Shown: piece after piece, positions 17,177 through 27,134 of the stretch
How positions within the stretch are numbered: position 1 is the stretch's first letter
How the letters are laid out: the number at the start of each line of letters is the position of its first letter
Source of the DNA: Site-B1 sp963722665
GTDB taxonomy: Bacteria > Bacteroidota > Bacteroidia > Flavobacteriales > Flavobacteriaceae
Direction of reading: 5' to 3'
DNA: 64,000 nt
Assembly (NCBI GenBank): GCA_963722665.1
Contig: CAVRNW010000025.1
Location: 1 to 64,000, forward strand
Program-made: the position numbers and the translations under genes
The notes under the pieces: model-generated
The model's database searches: none
What the model was told of the DNA's origin: nothing
Seen by the model: only the letters and a program-made list of their open reading frames with translations

Positions 17177-17482
17177 TTATACCTTGATCTCTACCTCAAC
17201 TCCGCTTGGTAATTCAAGCTTCATCAATGCATCAATAGTTTTTGAAGAAGAGCTATAGATATCCAGTAACCTCTTATAAGAGCTTAACTGAAACTGTTCT
17301 CTTGCTTTTTTATTTACGTGCGGTGAACGCAAAACTGTAAATATTTTCTTGTGTGTTGGCAATGGAATTGGACCCGTAACCACAGCACCTGTACTTTTTA
17401 CAGTTTTTACGATCTTCTCTGCAGATTTATCTACTAAGTTATGATCGTACGATTTTAATTTTATTCTGATTTTCTGACTCAT
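17177..17482 (-). CDS. rpsJ: 30S ribosomal protein S10
   Basis: 30S head protein and, as NusE, a partner of NusB/NusG in antitermination. 101 residues: IRIKLKSYDHNLVDKSAEKI, the signature PLPTHKKIFTVLRSPHVNKK (with the ARNEQFQ-like REQFQLSSYKR), and PSGVEVEIKV at the end. It lies 11 nt after fusA; tuf is not between them. Confidence 0.98.
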   Translation of the reverse strand: MSQKIRIKLKSYDHNLVDKSAEKIVKTVKSTGAVVTGPIPLPTHKKIFTVLRSPHVNKKAREQFQLSSYKRLLDIYSSSSKTIDALMKLELPSGVEVEIKV

Positions 17483-17493
17483 TTTCTTAAATT

Positions 17494-19623
17494 TTAAGCT
17501 TCAACTCCTTTTGCTGCTTTAATTACTTCCTCAGATATATTTGAAGGAGTTTGAGCATAGTGTGAAAATTCCATTGTTGATGTTGCTCTACCAGATGACA
17601 ATGTTCTTAATGAAGTAACATAGCCAAACATTTCTGATAAAGGCACTTGTGCCTTGACAACTTTTGAACCTGCCCGATCACCCATGGCATTTACCTGACC
17701 ACGACGACGGTTAAGGTCACCTACAATATCTCCCATATTTTCCTCAGGAGTTAACACTTCTAATTTCATTATTGGCTCCATGATAACAGCCTTTGCAGAC
17801 TTCGCTGCTGCCCGGAATCCCATTTTTGCAGCCAGTTCAAACGATAATTGGTCTGAATCTACATCATGGTAAGAACCATCTGTTAATGTAACTTTCATTG
17901 AATCTACTTCATATCCAGCCAAAGGACCATTCATCATAGCCTGCTTAAATCCTTTTTCAACCGAAGGAATGAATTCCCTGGGAATGTTACCCCCTTTGAT
18001 CGAAGAGACAAATTCCAGACCCGGCTTTCCTTCTTCTGCCGGTTCAAGGGTGAAAACTATATCTGCAAATTTACCACGACCACCAGATTGTTTTTTGTAA
18101 ATTTCTCTGTGCTCTGCTTTTCTGGTAACAGCTTCTTTGTATTCAACCTGAGGCTGACCTTGATTAACTTCAACTTTAAATTCTCGTCTTAATCGATCAA
18201 CTATAATATCTAAGTGAAGTTCACCCATTCCAGAAATAATTGTCTGTCCTGAGGCTTCATCTGTTCTAACAGTAAAGGTTGGGTCTTCTTCAGCCAATTT
18301 TGACAATGCCATTCCCAGCTTATCAACATCGACTTTAGTTTTTGGTTCCACCGCAATACCTATTACAGGATCAGGGAAGTTCATACTTTCTAAAACAATC
18401 GGATGCTTTTCAGCAGACAGTGTATCACCTGTTTTTATATCTTTAAACCCTACCGCAGCACCTATATCTCCAGCTTCAATAAAATCAATGGCATTTTGTT
18501 TATTCGCATGCATTTGATAGATACGTGAAATACGTTCTTTGTTACCGGAACGATTGTTTAACACGTATGACCCCGCATCAAGGTGACCGGAATATACTCT
18601 AAAGAATGCCAAACGACCAACATAAGGATCTGTAGCAATTTTAAATGCTAAGGCAGAAAATGGTTCTTTTACCGAAGGTTTTCTTTTCTCTTCTTTTTCA
18701 GTATCCGGATTAATACCAATAATTGCTTCTTTATCTATAGGCGAAGGTAAATATCTGCACACAGCATCCAATAAGAACTGAACACCTTTATTTTTAAATG
18801 CAGAACCACATATCATCGGGATAATGGACATATCCATTACCGCAGCTCTAAGAGCAGCATGTACCTCATCCTCTGTTATTGAATCTTCATCTTCCATGAA
18901 TTTTTCCAAAAGATGTTCATCATAACCCGCAACCTCTTCAATAAGAAGTGCTCTGTATTGTCTGGATTCTTCCTTTAATTCTTCAGGAATCTCTATTATA
19001 TCAAAGGTAGCACCCATAGTTTCATCATGCCAGATAATAGCACGGTTCTTCACAAGATCAACAACACCTCTAAAATCTATTTCATCACCAATAGGCAATA
19101 CTATAGGAACAGCATTGGATCCTAACATATCCTTAACCTGCTGGCAAACTGCTAAAAAGTTTGACCCTTGACGGTCCATTTTATTTACAAACCCTATTCT
19201 TGGTACTTTGTAATTATCGGCTAATCTCCAGTTAGTCTCAGACTGAGGCTCAACACCATCAACTGCACTAAATAAAAATACCAGACCATCTAAAACCCTT
19301 AAAGAACGGTTTACTTCAACAGTAAAATCAACGTGACCCGGAGTGTCAATAATATTAAAATGATATCCTTTAGCATCTTCAGTAGGCTGTGCATTTTCTT
19401 TTGGAAAAACCCATGTACATGTAGTCGCAGCAGAAGTAATTGTAATACCTCTTTCCTGCTCTTGCTCCATCCAGTCCATGGTCGCAGCACCATCATGTAC
19501 CTCACCTATTTTATGTGATACACCGGTATAATATAGAATACGCTCTGTAGTCGTGGTCTTGCCCGCATCAATGTGAGCAGCAATACCTATGTTTCTTGTA
19601 TATTTTAAATCTCTATGTGCCAT
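17494..19623 (-). CDS. fusA: Elongation factor G
   Basis: GTPase that drives translocation of tRNAs and mRNA and, with RRF, ribosome recycling. 709 residues, normal length. GTP motifs: AHIDAGKTT (16-24), RGITI (58-62), DTPGH (93-97) and NKMD (147-150). The later domains include GELHLDIIVDRL and GRGKFADIVF (domain IV) and MFGYVTSLRTLSSGRATSTM (domain V). It lies between rpsG (6 nt) and rpsJ (11 nt). Confidence 0.98.
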   Translation of the reverse strand: MAHRDLKYTRNIGIAAHIDAGKTTTTERILYYTGVSHKIGEVHDGAATMDWMEQEQERGITITSAATTCTWVFPKENAQPTEDAKGYHFNIIDTPGHVDFTVEVNRSLRVLDGLVFLFSAVDGVEPQSETNWRLADNYKVPRIGFVNKMDRQGSNFLAVCQQVKDMLGSNAVPIVLPIGDEIDFRGVVDLVKNRAIIWHDETMGATFDIIEIPEELKEESRQYRALLIEEVAGYDEHLLEKFMEDEDSITEDEVHAALRAAVMDMSIIPMICGSAFKNKGVQFLLDAVCRYLPSPIDKEAIIGINPDTEKEEKRKPSVKEPFSALAFKIATDPYVGRLAFFRVYSGHLDAGSYVLNNRSGNKERISRIYQMHANKQNAIDFIEAGDIGAAVGFKDIKTGDTLSAEKHPIVLESMNFPDPVIGIAVEPKTKVDVDKLGMALSKLAEEDPTFTVRTDEASGQTIISGMGELHLDIIVDRLRREFKVEVNQGQPQVEYKEAVTRKAEHREIYKKQSGGRGKFADIVFTLEPAEEGKPGLEFVSSIKGGNIPREFIPSVEKGFKQAMMNGPLAGYEVDSMKVTLTDGSYHDVDSDQLSFELAAKMGFRAAAKSAKAVIMEPIMKLEVLTPEENMGDIVGDLNRRRGQVNAMGDRAGSKVVKAQVPLSEMFGYVTSLRTLSSGRATSTMEFSHYAQTPSNISEEVIKAAKGVEA

Positions 19624-19629
19624 CCTTAA

Positions 19630-20106
19630 TTAAAACCTAAAGTGTGAGAATGCTTTGTTTGCTTCTGCCATTTTATGAGTATCTACTCTTTTCTTAACAG
19701 CAGCACCTTCTTCTTTAGAAGCTGCAAGAATTTCGGCAGCTAATCTTTGTGCCATAGATTTTTCGTTACGCTTTCTAGAATAACTTATCAACCATTTCAT
19801 TGCGGTAGATATTTTTCTGTCAGGACGAATTTGCATTGGAATTTGAAATGTTGCTCCTCCAACTCTGCGACTACGCACTTCTACGTGTGGCATAACATTG
19901 GATAATGCATCTTTCCAAAGCTCTAATGATGTTTTTTCTTCATCTGTCTTCTTTGCTTCTACAATGTCCATTGCATCATAAAATACCTTAAAAGCTACAG
20001 ACTTTTTACCAGCCCACATTAAATTATTCACAAATCTTGTAACCAGCTGATCGTTAAATCTTGGATCTGGTAACAGTGGTCTTTTTTTGGCTTGTCTTTT
20101 TCTCAT
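19630..20106 (-). CDS. rpsG: 30S ribosomal protein S7
   Basis: Nucleates the 30S head and contacts E-site tRNA. 158 residues: MRKRQAKKRPLLPDPRFNDQ, LVTRFVNNLMWAGKKSVAFK, the segment PHVEVRSRRVGGATFQIPMQ, and the tail TVDTHKMAE-like VDTHKMAEANKAFSHFRF. It is 23 nt from rpsL. Confidence 0.98.
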   Translation of the reverse strand: MRKRQAKKRPLLPDPRFNDQLVTRFVNNLMWAGKKSVAFKVFYDAMDIVEAKKTDEEKTSLELWKDALSNVMPHVEVRSRRVGGATFQIPMQIRPDRKISTAMKWLISYSRKRNEKSMAQRLAAEILAASKEEGAAVKKRVDTHKMAEANKAFSHFRF

Positions 20107-20129
20107 TTCTTCTCATTAAAAGTTTTAAA

Positions 20130-20504
20130 TTACTTTTTAGGGCGTTTTGCACCGTACTTAGATCTTCGTTGTGTTCTACCTTCAACACCTGCTGTGTCCA
20201 AGGCTCCACGAACGATGTGATACCTAACTCCTGGCAAATCTTTTACCCTTCCACCTCTAACCAATACTATCGAGTGCTCTTGTAAATTGTGTCCTTCTCC
20301 CGGAATGTATGCGTTTACTTCATTACCATTTGTCAACCTAACCCTTGCTACTTTACGCATAGCTGAGTTTGGTTTTTTTGGCGTTGTAGTGTAAACACGA
20401 GTGCACACTCCACGTCTTTGTGGACACGAATCTAAAGCAGCCGATTTACTCTTCTTGGTTATTTTGGCTCTTCCTTTTCGTACTAATTGTGAAATTGTTG
20501 GCAT
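20130..20504 (-). CDS. rpsL: 30S ribosomal protein S12
   Basis: Decoding-centre protein and first gene of the cluster. 124 residues, starting MPTISQLVRKGRAKITKKSK. The two streptomycin-related regions are TTPKKPNSAMRKVARV (K43, K44) and RGGRVKDLPGVRYH (K88), both with wild-type lysines, so no rpsL-type streptomycin resistance is predicted. A strong promoter and a small hairpin precede it. Confidence 0.98.
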   Translation of the reverse strand: MPTISQLVRKGRAKITKKSKSAALDSCPQRRGVCTRVYTTTPKKPNSAMRKVARVRLTNGNEVNAYIPGEGHNLQEHSIVLVRGGRVKDLPGVRYHIVRGALDTAGVEGRTQRRSKYGAKRPKK

Positions 20505-20528
20505 ATATTTTAATATGTTTTTTTAAAA

Positions 20529-20544
20529 CCCTCACTTTAGAGGG
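20529..20544 (-). promoter_or_regulatory. GC-rich leader hairpin upstream of rpsL
   Basis: CCCTC-TAAAGT-GAGGG on the minus strand is followed by TTTT. It begins a few bases after the -7 box, so it would sit at the very 5' end of the ribosomal mRNA. It could act as a stabilising or attenuating element; the role is inferred. Confidence 0.45.
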
Positions 20545-20547
20545 CTG

Positions 20548-20578
20548 CAAAGGTAAAAATTAAAATGAATAATTCAAA
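20548..20578 (-). promoter_or_regulatory. Predicted main promoter of the str-S10-spc-alpha cluster
   Basis: On the minus strand TTTG (20575-20578), a 19-nt spacer, and TACCTTTG (20548-20555) match both elements of the Bacteroidota housekeeping promoter exactly. The -7 box is 43 nt upstream of the rpsL ATG. Confidence 0.8.
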
Positions 20579-20682
20579 CCCAATAAAATTAATTTTTAGA
20601 TTTATTCAAAAAAAAATTACCCATTATACAAAACCATTCAATTTTACCTTAGTTTTACATTACAACTCCTACCTTAATATAC

Positions 20683-22374
20683 GTGCCAAAATTTGTAATT
20701 CCATACCTTATTATATATATACTATTTTCTGCAAATCTAAATGCCCAAAACTTAGAATTAAAGATGCTTGGCAAAACGGATAAAGAAACAGCTATACTTG
20801 ACTCATTATATAGCTTTTCCAAGTTTAATGATTATAAGTCTTTAAGGTCTGCAATAGACACGACGCTTTATACGCTTCAAAAGATCGGATACATTGAGAG
20901 TGAAGTAGCTCCTTTAAAAAGAAAGAATGATTCCCTGTTCATTTCTGAATTCGATCTAAAGAAAAAATACAACTCTATTTATATATATTATTCTGATGCC
21001 TATTTAAATAAAGAAGTCCTTGGTCAAATATCAGAAGATGTTTCCGATGATTATTTTAAAATCCCCATTTTTAAGAGTGAATCTGTGATGTCATTTTTGA
21101 ATCAAAAAGTTTCGGAAAGTGGTATGCCATTCATCTCCTTTCAGATCAATAACATTTCCAAACGCAATGATTCAGACTTGCAGGGAGAATTGATCATAAA
21201 CGAAACAGGTAAAAGGACTATCAACAACATAGTTATTAAAGGATACGAAAAATTTCCGAAAGCCTTCTTAAACAGGTTTTTAAATATTAAACCTAAACAG
21301 GAATTCAATCTGTCCGAAATAAAGTCAAAGACGAAAAATTTAAACAGCCTTTCATTTGCAAGTCAAATCAAGGAACCCGAAATACTATTCTCCAAAGATT
21401 CCACTTCACTTTATTTGTATCTTGAAAAAAGCAAGAGCAATACATTTGACGGATTTCTGGGATTTGGAAATAATGAAGCCACCAATAAAATAGAATTCGA
21501 TGGCTATTTAAATCTGAATTTGATCAACAACTTAAATTATGGAGAATCCTTTAGCCTAATATATAAAAGTGACGAAAATGAGCAACGTACCTTTAATGTC
21601 AATACAAACTTACCTTATATATTAAATACTCCATTGGGATTGAATTTGAACTTGAACATTTTCAGAAAAGATTCAACCTTCACGGTTGTAAATCAAACCG
21701 CGAAAATTTACTATACGCTTAACAGAAACAATAAGATCTTTGGAGGTATCGATTTTGTCAATTCGGAAAATTTACTGGATGAAATAACTTCATCTTCAAT
21801 GGTAAGCGATTACAAATCTACTTTTTATACCGTTTCGTTTGAACATATTGACAGGAGCTCTAATTTTTTATTCCCTATTCAATCTTATTTCTTTATGGAA
21901 GGCGGATTAGGAAGCAGAGATATTCAAGATCTAAAACAAGATCAATCAGCAATTAAATTCAAGACGTATAAAATTTTCAATTTGAACGACAAGAATAGCC
22001 TTTACTTAAATATAAATGGTGACATACTATTTTCAGACAGTTATTTCTTCAACGAGTTAAAACGATTTGGAGGCATCAATTCTATAAGAGGATTTGAAGA
22101 AAATAGTTTATACGCTTCACTGTATTCTGTTATAAACAGTGAATACAGATATTCTTTGAATAAGACCATTTACATACATTCTATCATAGATTGGGCCTAC
22201 TATGAAGATGATATCAATCAAATTAAAGAAAAACTATTTGGCTTTGGTTTTGGGCTGGGAATAGCAACAAGATCAGGGTTATTAAAATTAAACTATGCAA
22301 ACGGCTTATCTGAAAATCAACCTTTTAAATTTAGCAATTCAAAAATTCACATTAGCTTAAACGCATTCTTTTAG
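20683..22374 (+). CDS. Omp85/BamA-TamA-like outer membrane protein
   Basis: 563 residues with a Sec signal peptide ending near residue 22 (FSANLNAQ). An N-terminal region includes a POTRA-like stretch (NIVIKGYEKFPKAFLNRFLN, then FNLSEIKSKTKNLNSL). A beta-barrel region follows that carries the family hallmark GGINSIRGFEENS and ends in a terminal Phe. Such proteins insert or move proteins or lipids across the outer membrane. It is shorter than BamA and seems to have one clear POTRA, so a TamA-like or T9SS-linked accessory role is possible. It is divergent from rpsL. Confidence 0.8.
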   Translation: MPKFVIPYLIIYILFSANLNAQNLELKMLGKTDKETAILDSLYSFSKFNDYKSLRSAIDTTLYTLQKIGYIESEVAPLKRKNDSLFISEFDLKKKYNSIYIYYSDAYLNKEVLGQISEDVSDDYFKIPIFKSESVMSFLNQKVSESGMPFISFQINNISKRNDSDLQGELIINETGKRTINNIVIKGYEKFPKAFLNRFLNIKPKQEFNLSEIKSKTKNLNSLSFASQIKEPEILFSKDSTSLYLYLEKSKSNTFDGFLGFGNNEATNKIEFDGYLNLNLINNLNYGESFSLIYKSDENEQRTFNVNTNLPYILNTPLGLNLNLNIFRKDSTFTVVNQTAKIYYTLNRNNKIFGGIDFVNSENLLDEITSSSMVSDYKSTFYTVSFEHIDRSSNFLFPIQSYFFMEGGLGSRDIQDLKQDQSAIKFKTYKIFNLNDKNSLYLNINGDILFSDSYFFNELKRFGGINSIRGFEENSLYASLYSVINSEYRYSLNKTIYIHSIIDWAYYEDDINQIKEKLFGFGFGLGIATRSGLLKLNYANGLSENQPFKFSNSKIHISLNAFF

Positions 22375-22436
22375 GTAAATCAGTACTTTCAAAACATTTT
22401 ATTTCTATCTAATATTAAAAATTTAACCATAATTTA

Positions 22437-22495
22437 TTGTTTTATTAACTTTTTATTATGATTTTTGGCATAGACTAATTCAAATAAATGATAAA
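22437..22495 (+). promoter_or_regulatory. Upstream block shared by both susC genes (copy 1)
   Basis: These 59 nt differ from 29501-29559 at only a few positions near the middle. They contain GATTTTTG, one mismatch from the Bacteroidota -7 box TAnnTTTG, 31 nt before the ATG. The identity to copy 2 runs on into the signal-peptide codons. Confidence 0.6.
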
Positions 22496-25400
22496 ATGAA
22501 AACAAAGTTTAGTGGAATTTTAACGCTAATACTGGCGTTTGCTGTGCAATTAACTTTTGCACAAGAAAAAACAGTTTCAGGAATTGTCTCTGATAATAAT
22601 AGTTTACCCCTTCCGGGAGCGACTGTTTTAATTCAGGGAACAACATCCGGAACATCAACAGATTTTGACGGTAACTATTCAATTTCTACAAATGTTGGTG
22701 ATGTATTAAAATTTAGTTATGTAGGTTATTCAACACAATCTGTTACTGTTGGAGCTTCAAACAACATTAATGTAATTCTTCAGCCTGATAATGAACTGGA
22801 AGAAGTTGTTGTGACAGCTCTAGGTATCAAGAGAGAAGAAAAAGCTCTTGGATACTCTGTACAAAGTGTAAAAGGTGAAGGAATGACCGAAGCAAGAGAA
22901 AGTAATATTTCCAATGCATTAAGTGGTAAAGTTGCCGGTGTCCAGGTTACTGCGAACATCTGGTAGTGTAGGTGCTTCCTCCAGGATCGTTCTTAGGGGT
23001 AACTCATCTATTACAGGTAACAATGAACCATTATATGTTGTTGATGGGGTTCCTATCGATAACCGAAGTTTTGGTAATGCAGGTTCCGGTGGTGGAGTCG
23101 ATTTACCAAATGGTGCAGCCGATATAAACCCGGACGATATAGAATCTGTAACAGTCCTTAAAGGACCAAACGCAGCAGCACTTTACGGACTTCGTGCCGG
23201 TAACGGTGTAATTGTTATTACTACCAAAAGAGGTAGTGGAGCTAAAAAGTTTTCAGTTTCAGTAAATACAAACGTTACTTTTTCTAATCCATTATTACTT
23301 ACCAGATTATCAAAATTCATACGGCCAAGGTGGTGGAGACTATTTTGAGTTTGTTAGATGGTGCTGGTCTGGTGGTGTTGGAGATGGTGTTGATGAAAGC
23401 TGGGGTCCAGCTCTTGACGTTGGTCTTGAATTTATCCAATGGAATTCAAATTTAATTAATAATGGAAATCCATTACCTTGGAGATCGTATCCTGATAACG
23501 TAAGTGACTTCTTGGATACCGGAATCAACATGAGTAATAACGTATCCATTACAAATGAAAATCTTAGATTATCTAGTTGGTAGTAGTGAGGAACGTGGTA
23601 TGGTTCCTAATACTGAGTTGAAAAAGATGACCATAGGTTTAAGTGGTAATTTAGATATAGGTGAAAGAATCACTGCTGGAATTAATTTGAACTATTTTAA
23701 TATTGATAGTGATAATATTCCTATTTCAGGTTATAACAATGAAAACCCTTTCCAGCAATTTATCTGGTCGGCAAGACAAGTTAATTTTTCTGATCTTAGA
23801 GATTGGAAAAGTTGGCCTGCTGTGAATGATGCGGGTTTACCAATTAATGATCTAACTTTAGGTACAGCTGCAGAGGGAACTCCTTTGAACTGGAACCATA
23901 ACTTCCAAAATAACCCTTACTGGGTATTAGAAACCAATACAAATACTTTGGAAAAAGATCGTGTAGTTGGAAATATCAATGTAGGATATCAATTAAATGA
24001 CTGGCTAAGCTTAACAACTAAAGTTGGAATTGATTCTTATCAACCAATTAGAAACATCTCGTCAGGCAAAAGGCAGTAACAATGCTCCGGATGGTACTTA
24101 TTTTGAAATTCAAAGAAGATATGAAGAAATCAATGCTGATGTTCTTTTAAGCTTTAATAAGGATATATAGTGAAGATATTACAGTTGGTTTAAATGTTGG
24201 TGGAAATCAGTATGATACAGAGAATATCACAGTACTAGTGGATTCTTCCAGGACTTGGAATTACCAGACTTATATACATTGTCAAACTTGTTAACAGGAT
24301 CAACTGCTGTTCTAACCAGTTTTGAGTCAAACCAAAAGATCAATAGTATCTACGGTTATGGTCAGATAGCATATAAGAATATGATCTTCCTTGATTTTAC
24401 AGGAAGAAATGACTGGGCAAGTATTTTACCGGTTAAGAACAATTCATTCTTCTATCCATCTGTGTCTGCATCTTTTGTATTATCAGATATTTTCAATACA
24501 CAGGAGGCGGGAATCAATTTCTTAAAATTAAGAGGAAGTTGGTCTGAAGTTGGTAGTACAGGTGCTTTGAGCCCTTATAATATCAACCAAACTTTTGGAC
24601 TGACCAATACTGGATTTGGTAATCAGGGATTTGTACCTAATACTCAATTTAATCCAGAATTAAAGGCTGAAACCGTAACAGGTATTGAATTTGGTATTGA
24701 TGCCAAATTATTTGACAACAGAGTGCGTCTAGCAGCTACTTATTATGAACAAATATCTGAAGATCTGTTAGTACCTATTCAGGTTTCATCTGCAACAGGA
24801 AGCACAAATTCATGGGATAATATAGCCGATATGGAAAATAAAGGTATTGAATTATCATTGGGAGCTACTGTAATTAACACAGAAGATCTAAGATTTGATA
24901 TCGATTTAAACTGGGCTAAGAACGAAAATGAAGTGACTTCACTTGGTGAACTGGACAGTTATATTTTAGGATCACAATGGGGTATTCAATTACAGGCCAG
25001 ACCAGGTCTACCTTATGGATCGCTGGTGGGACGTGATTTCGAAAGAGCTCCTGACGGACAGGTTATCTATTCAAATGGATTACCGCTTATTAATCCAGAT
25101 CAACAAGTTCTTGGTAACATTGCTCCTGACTGGACGGGTGGTGCAAATTTTGCAATTCAATATAAGAGCTTGAGTTTAACTGCACTTATTGACGCAAAAA
25201 TTGGTGGTGATGTGCATAGTATGACCTATGCCTGGGGTAGATTTGCAGGTACATTAGAAGAAACTCTAGTTGGTCGAGAAACTGGTCTTGTTGGAAATGG
25301 CGTAAGATCTGATGGTAATGGAGGTTATGTTGCTAATGATGTTGTTGTTCAAGCAAGATCTTTTAATCAGGCAACATATAGTAATTCTGTAGAATCAAGT

Positions 25401-25658
25401 TCTATTTTTGATGCATCATATGTAAAGTTAAGACAGGTTACTTTAGGATATAGTTTACCTAAGAAACTTCTAGACAACACATTTATTGATGCTGTTAAGA
25501 TCTCAGTTGTGGGTAGAAATTTAGCTCTCTTATATAAGAAAGCACCTCATATTGATCCTGAAACAGGATTTAGCAGTGCGAATGGAAACCAGGGACAAGA
25601 ATTTGGACAGTATCCATCTGCAAGAAATCTTGGGTTCAACGTAAACTTACAATTCTAA
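22496..25658 (+). pseudogene. SusC/RagA-family TonB-dependent transporter, frameshifted as sequenced
   Basis: The span of about 1050 codons fits one SusC, the outer membrane channel of a SusCD importer. The signal peptide (MKTKFSGILTLILAFAVQLT onward), the carboxypeptidase-regulatory-like domain (about 25-100), a TonB box (EELVVV-like ELEEVVVTALG) and the plug domain (GNSSITGNNEPLYVVDGVPI, VLKGPNAAALYGLRAGNGVI) are readable, but the frame changes near 22957, 23305, 23575, 24060, 24170 and 24235. From 24255 to the stop the barrel is intact (467 codons, ending FNVNLQF). No substitution-type stop is needed to explain the breaks. Either a recent pseudogene or an assembly artefact. Confidence 0.8.
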
Positions 25659-25667
25659 TAGAAAAAA

Positions 25668-27125
25668 ATGTTAATTATGAAAAATATAAAACTAATTTTA
25701 ATAGCTATTTTTAGCTTATCGCTTCTTACAGGATGTGATCCTGATTTTGAAGAGCTAAATACAGACCCTAATAACCCAGTGGCACTTCCTGCTGATTTAT
25801 TATTAGGATATGCACAACGACAAAATATGAACTCCTTGTATAGTATGTTTGTAGGTGGTGATATGGGAGCTGGTTGGTCACAACAATGGTCTAAAGTTCA
25901 ATATAACGATGAAGAAAGATATGTGCCAAGAAGAGGGGTCATTGATGGTCTATGGAGTAACCAATATACATTGGTAATCTCGGAAGGTAGAGCGATAGCA
26001 GATCTATCAGCTGCTGATGGAAATACTAATTTACAAGCAGTTGGTATGGTTATGCAGGCAATAGGATTCCAGAATTTGGCAGAAATATTTGGCCCTGTTC
26101 CATTCACTGAAGCAATTAATGGGGCTATTTTACAACCAGTCTATGATGACGAAGCTACAGCATGGGCGGGAATCATTCAACTCCTTACAGATGCTGCAGA
26201 TCTATTATCAAATGGTACTGGATCTATAACAGCTTCATCCGATCTTTATTATGGAGGTGATGCATCAAAATGGCTCAAACTGGCAAACTCATTAAAGTTT
26301 AGAGCTTTAATGAGAATATCCTCAACAAGAGATGTAAGTGCTGAATTACAAGCATTGATAAATGGCGGAAATATGATGTCTTCTAATGCAGACAGTGCTG
26401 AATTACCATATTTGGCTGCACAACCAGACGCAAATCCAATTTATGAAACAATTGTAGACGGTGCCAGACCAGAATATAAAATAGGGACTGTGGTAGTAGA
26501 TCTATTAACAGCTCTTAACGATCCTAGACTAGAGGTCTATGCCGCTCCGGCAGAGTCTGACGGTGAAATTAGAGGTAAGCCGGCAGGATATGGTAACGCA
26601 ACCACCTTGCCTAGTGAAGCTTTAGGATATACTTATGCCAATATATCAGCACTTGGCGACAAGTATCTGGATCCAACACTTCCGGGAGTTGTTTTGTCTT
26701 ATGCACAATTAAGCTTTTTAAAGGCTGAAGCCGCAAATGAAGGCTTAATTTCAGGTAGTATTGCTGCCGCTAATAATTTCTATAATCAAGGTATCGCTGC
26801 CAATTTCGAATGGAACGGTTTAGATCCTACTGAGTATTTATCTCGAATTGATATTCCTTTTGGATCACAAGCATCTGGAAGAGAAAAAATTGCAACTCAG
26901 GAATATCTCGCATTATTTGGACAGGGAATAGAGTCCTGGACAGAATGGAGACGTACTAAAATCCCTGCTTTGCAACCAGCCATTGAAAGAGATCCTCAGG
27001 TAAATTCAATTCCATCTCGATTTTATTACCCTACTACTGAACCATCGTTAAATGGTGATAATTATTCAGCAGCGGCAGCTTCAATTGGAGGTGATTTATT
27101 AACTTCTGAATTATTTTGGCAATAA
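25668..27125 (+). CDS. SusD/RagB-like nutrient-binding lipoprotein
   Basis: Partner of the SusC-like transporter 9 nt upstream; it would cap the channel and bind substrate at the cell surface. 485 residues. The likely start is the fourth residue (MKNIKLILIAIFSLSLLTGC), giving a lipoprotein signal with Cys at the LTGC lipobox. The sequence resembles the SusD-like group with DPNNP near the N-terminus (FEELNTDPNNPVALPADLLL) and the C-terminal FYPT-like RFYYPTTEPSLN. The substrate is not predictable, and no glycoside hydrolase is nearby. Confidence 0.9.
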   Translation: MLIMKNIKLILIAIFSLSLLTGCDPDFEELNTDPNNPVALPADLLLGYAQRQNMNSLYSMFVGGDMGAGWSQQWSKVQYNDEERYVPRRGVIDGLWSNQYTLVISEGRAIADLSAADGNTNLQAVGMVMQAIGFQNLAEIFGPVPFTEAINGAILQPVYDDEATAWAGIIQLLTDAADLLSNGTGSITASSDLYYGGDASKWLKLANSLKFRALMRISSTRDVSAELQALINGGNMMSSNADSAELPYLAAQPDANPIYETIVDGARPEYKIGTVVVDLLTALNDPRLEVYAAPAESDGEIRGKPAGYGNATTLPSEALGYTYANISALGDKYLDPTLPGVVLSYAQLSFLKAEAANEGLISGSIAAANNFYNQGIAANFEWNGLDPTEYLSRIDIPFGSQASGREKIATQEYLALFGQGIESWTEWRRTKIPALQPAIERDPQVNSIPSRFYYPTTEPSLNGDNYSAAAASIGGDLLTSELFWQ

Positions 27126-27134
27126 CAAAAAAAA

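Noticed and set aside
23340..23549. 69-codon minus-strand frame in the first susC
   Set aside because: Antisense to recognisable TonB-dependent transporter sequence (GGVGDGVDESWG region); no independent evidence.
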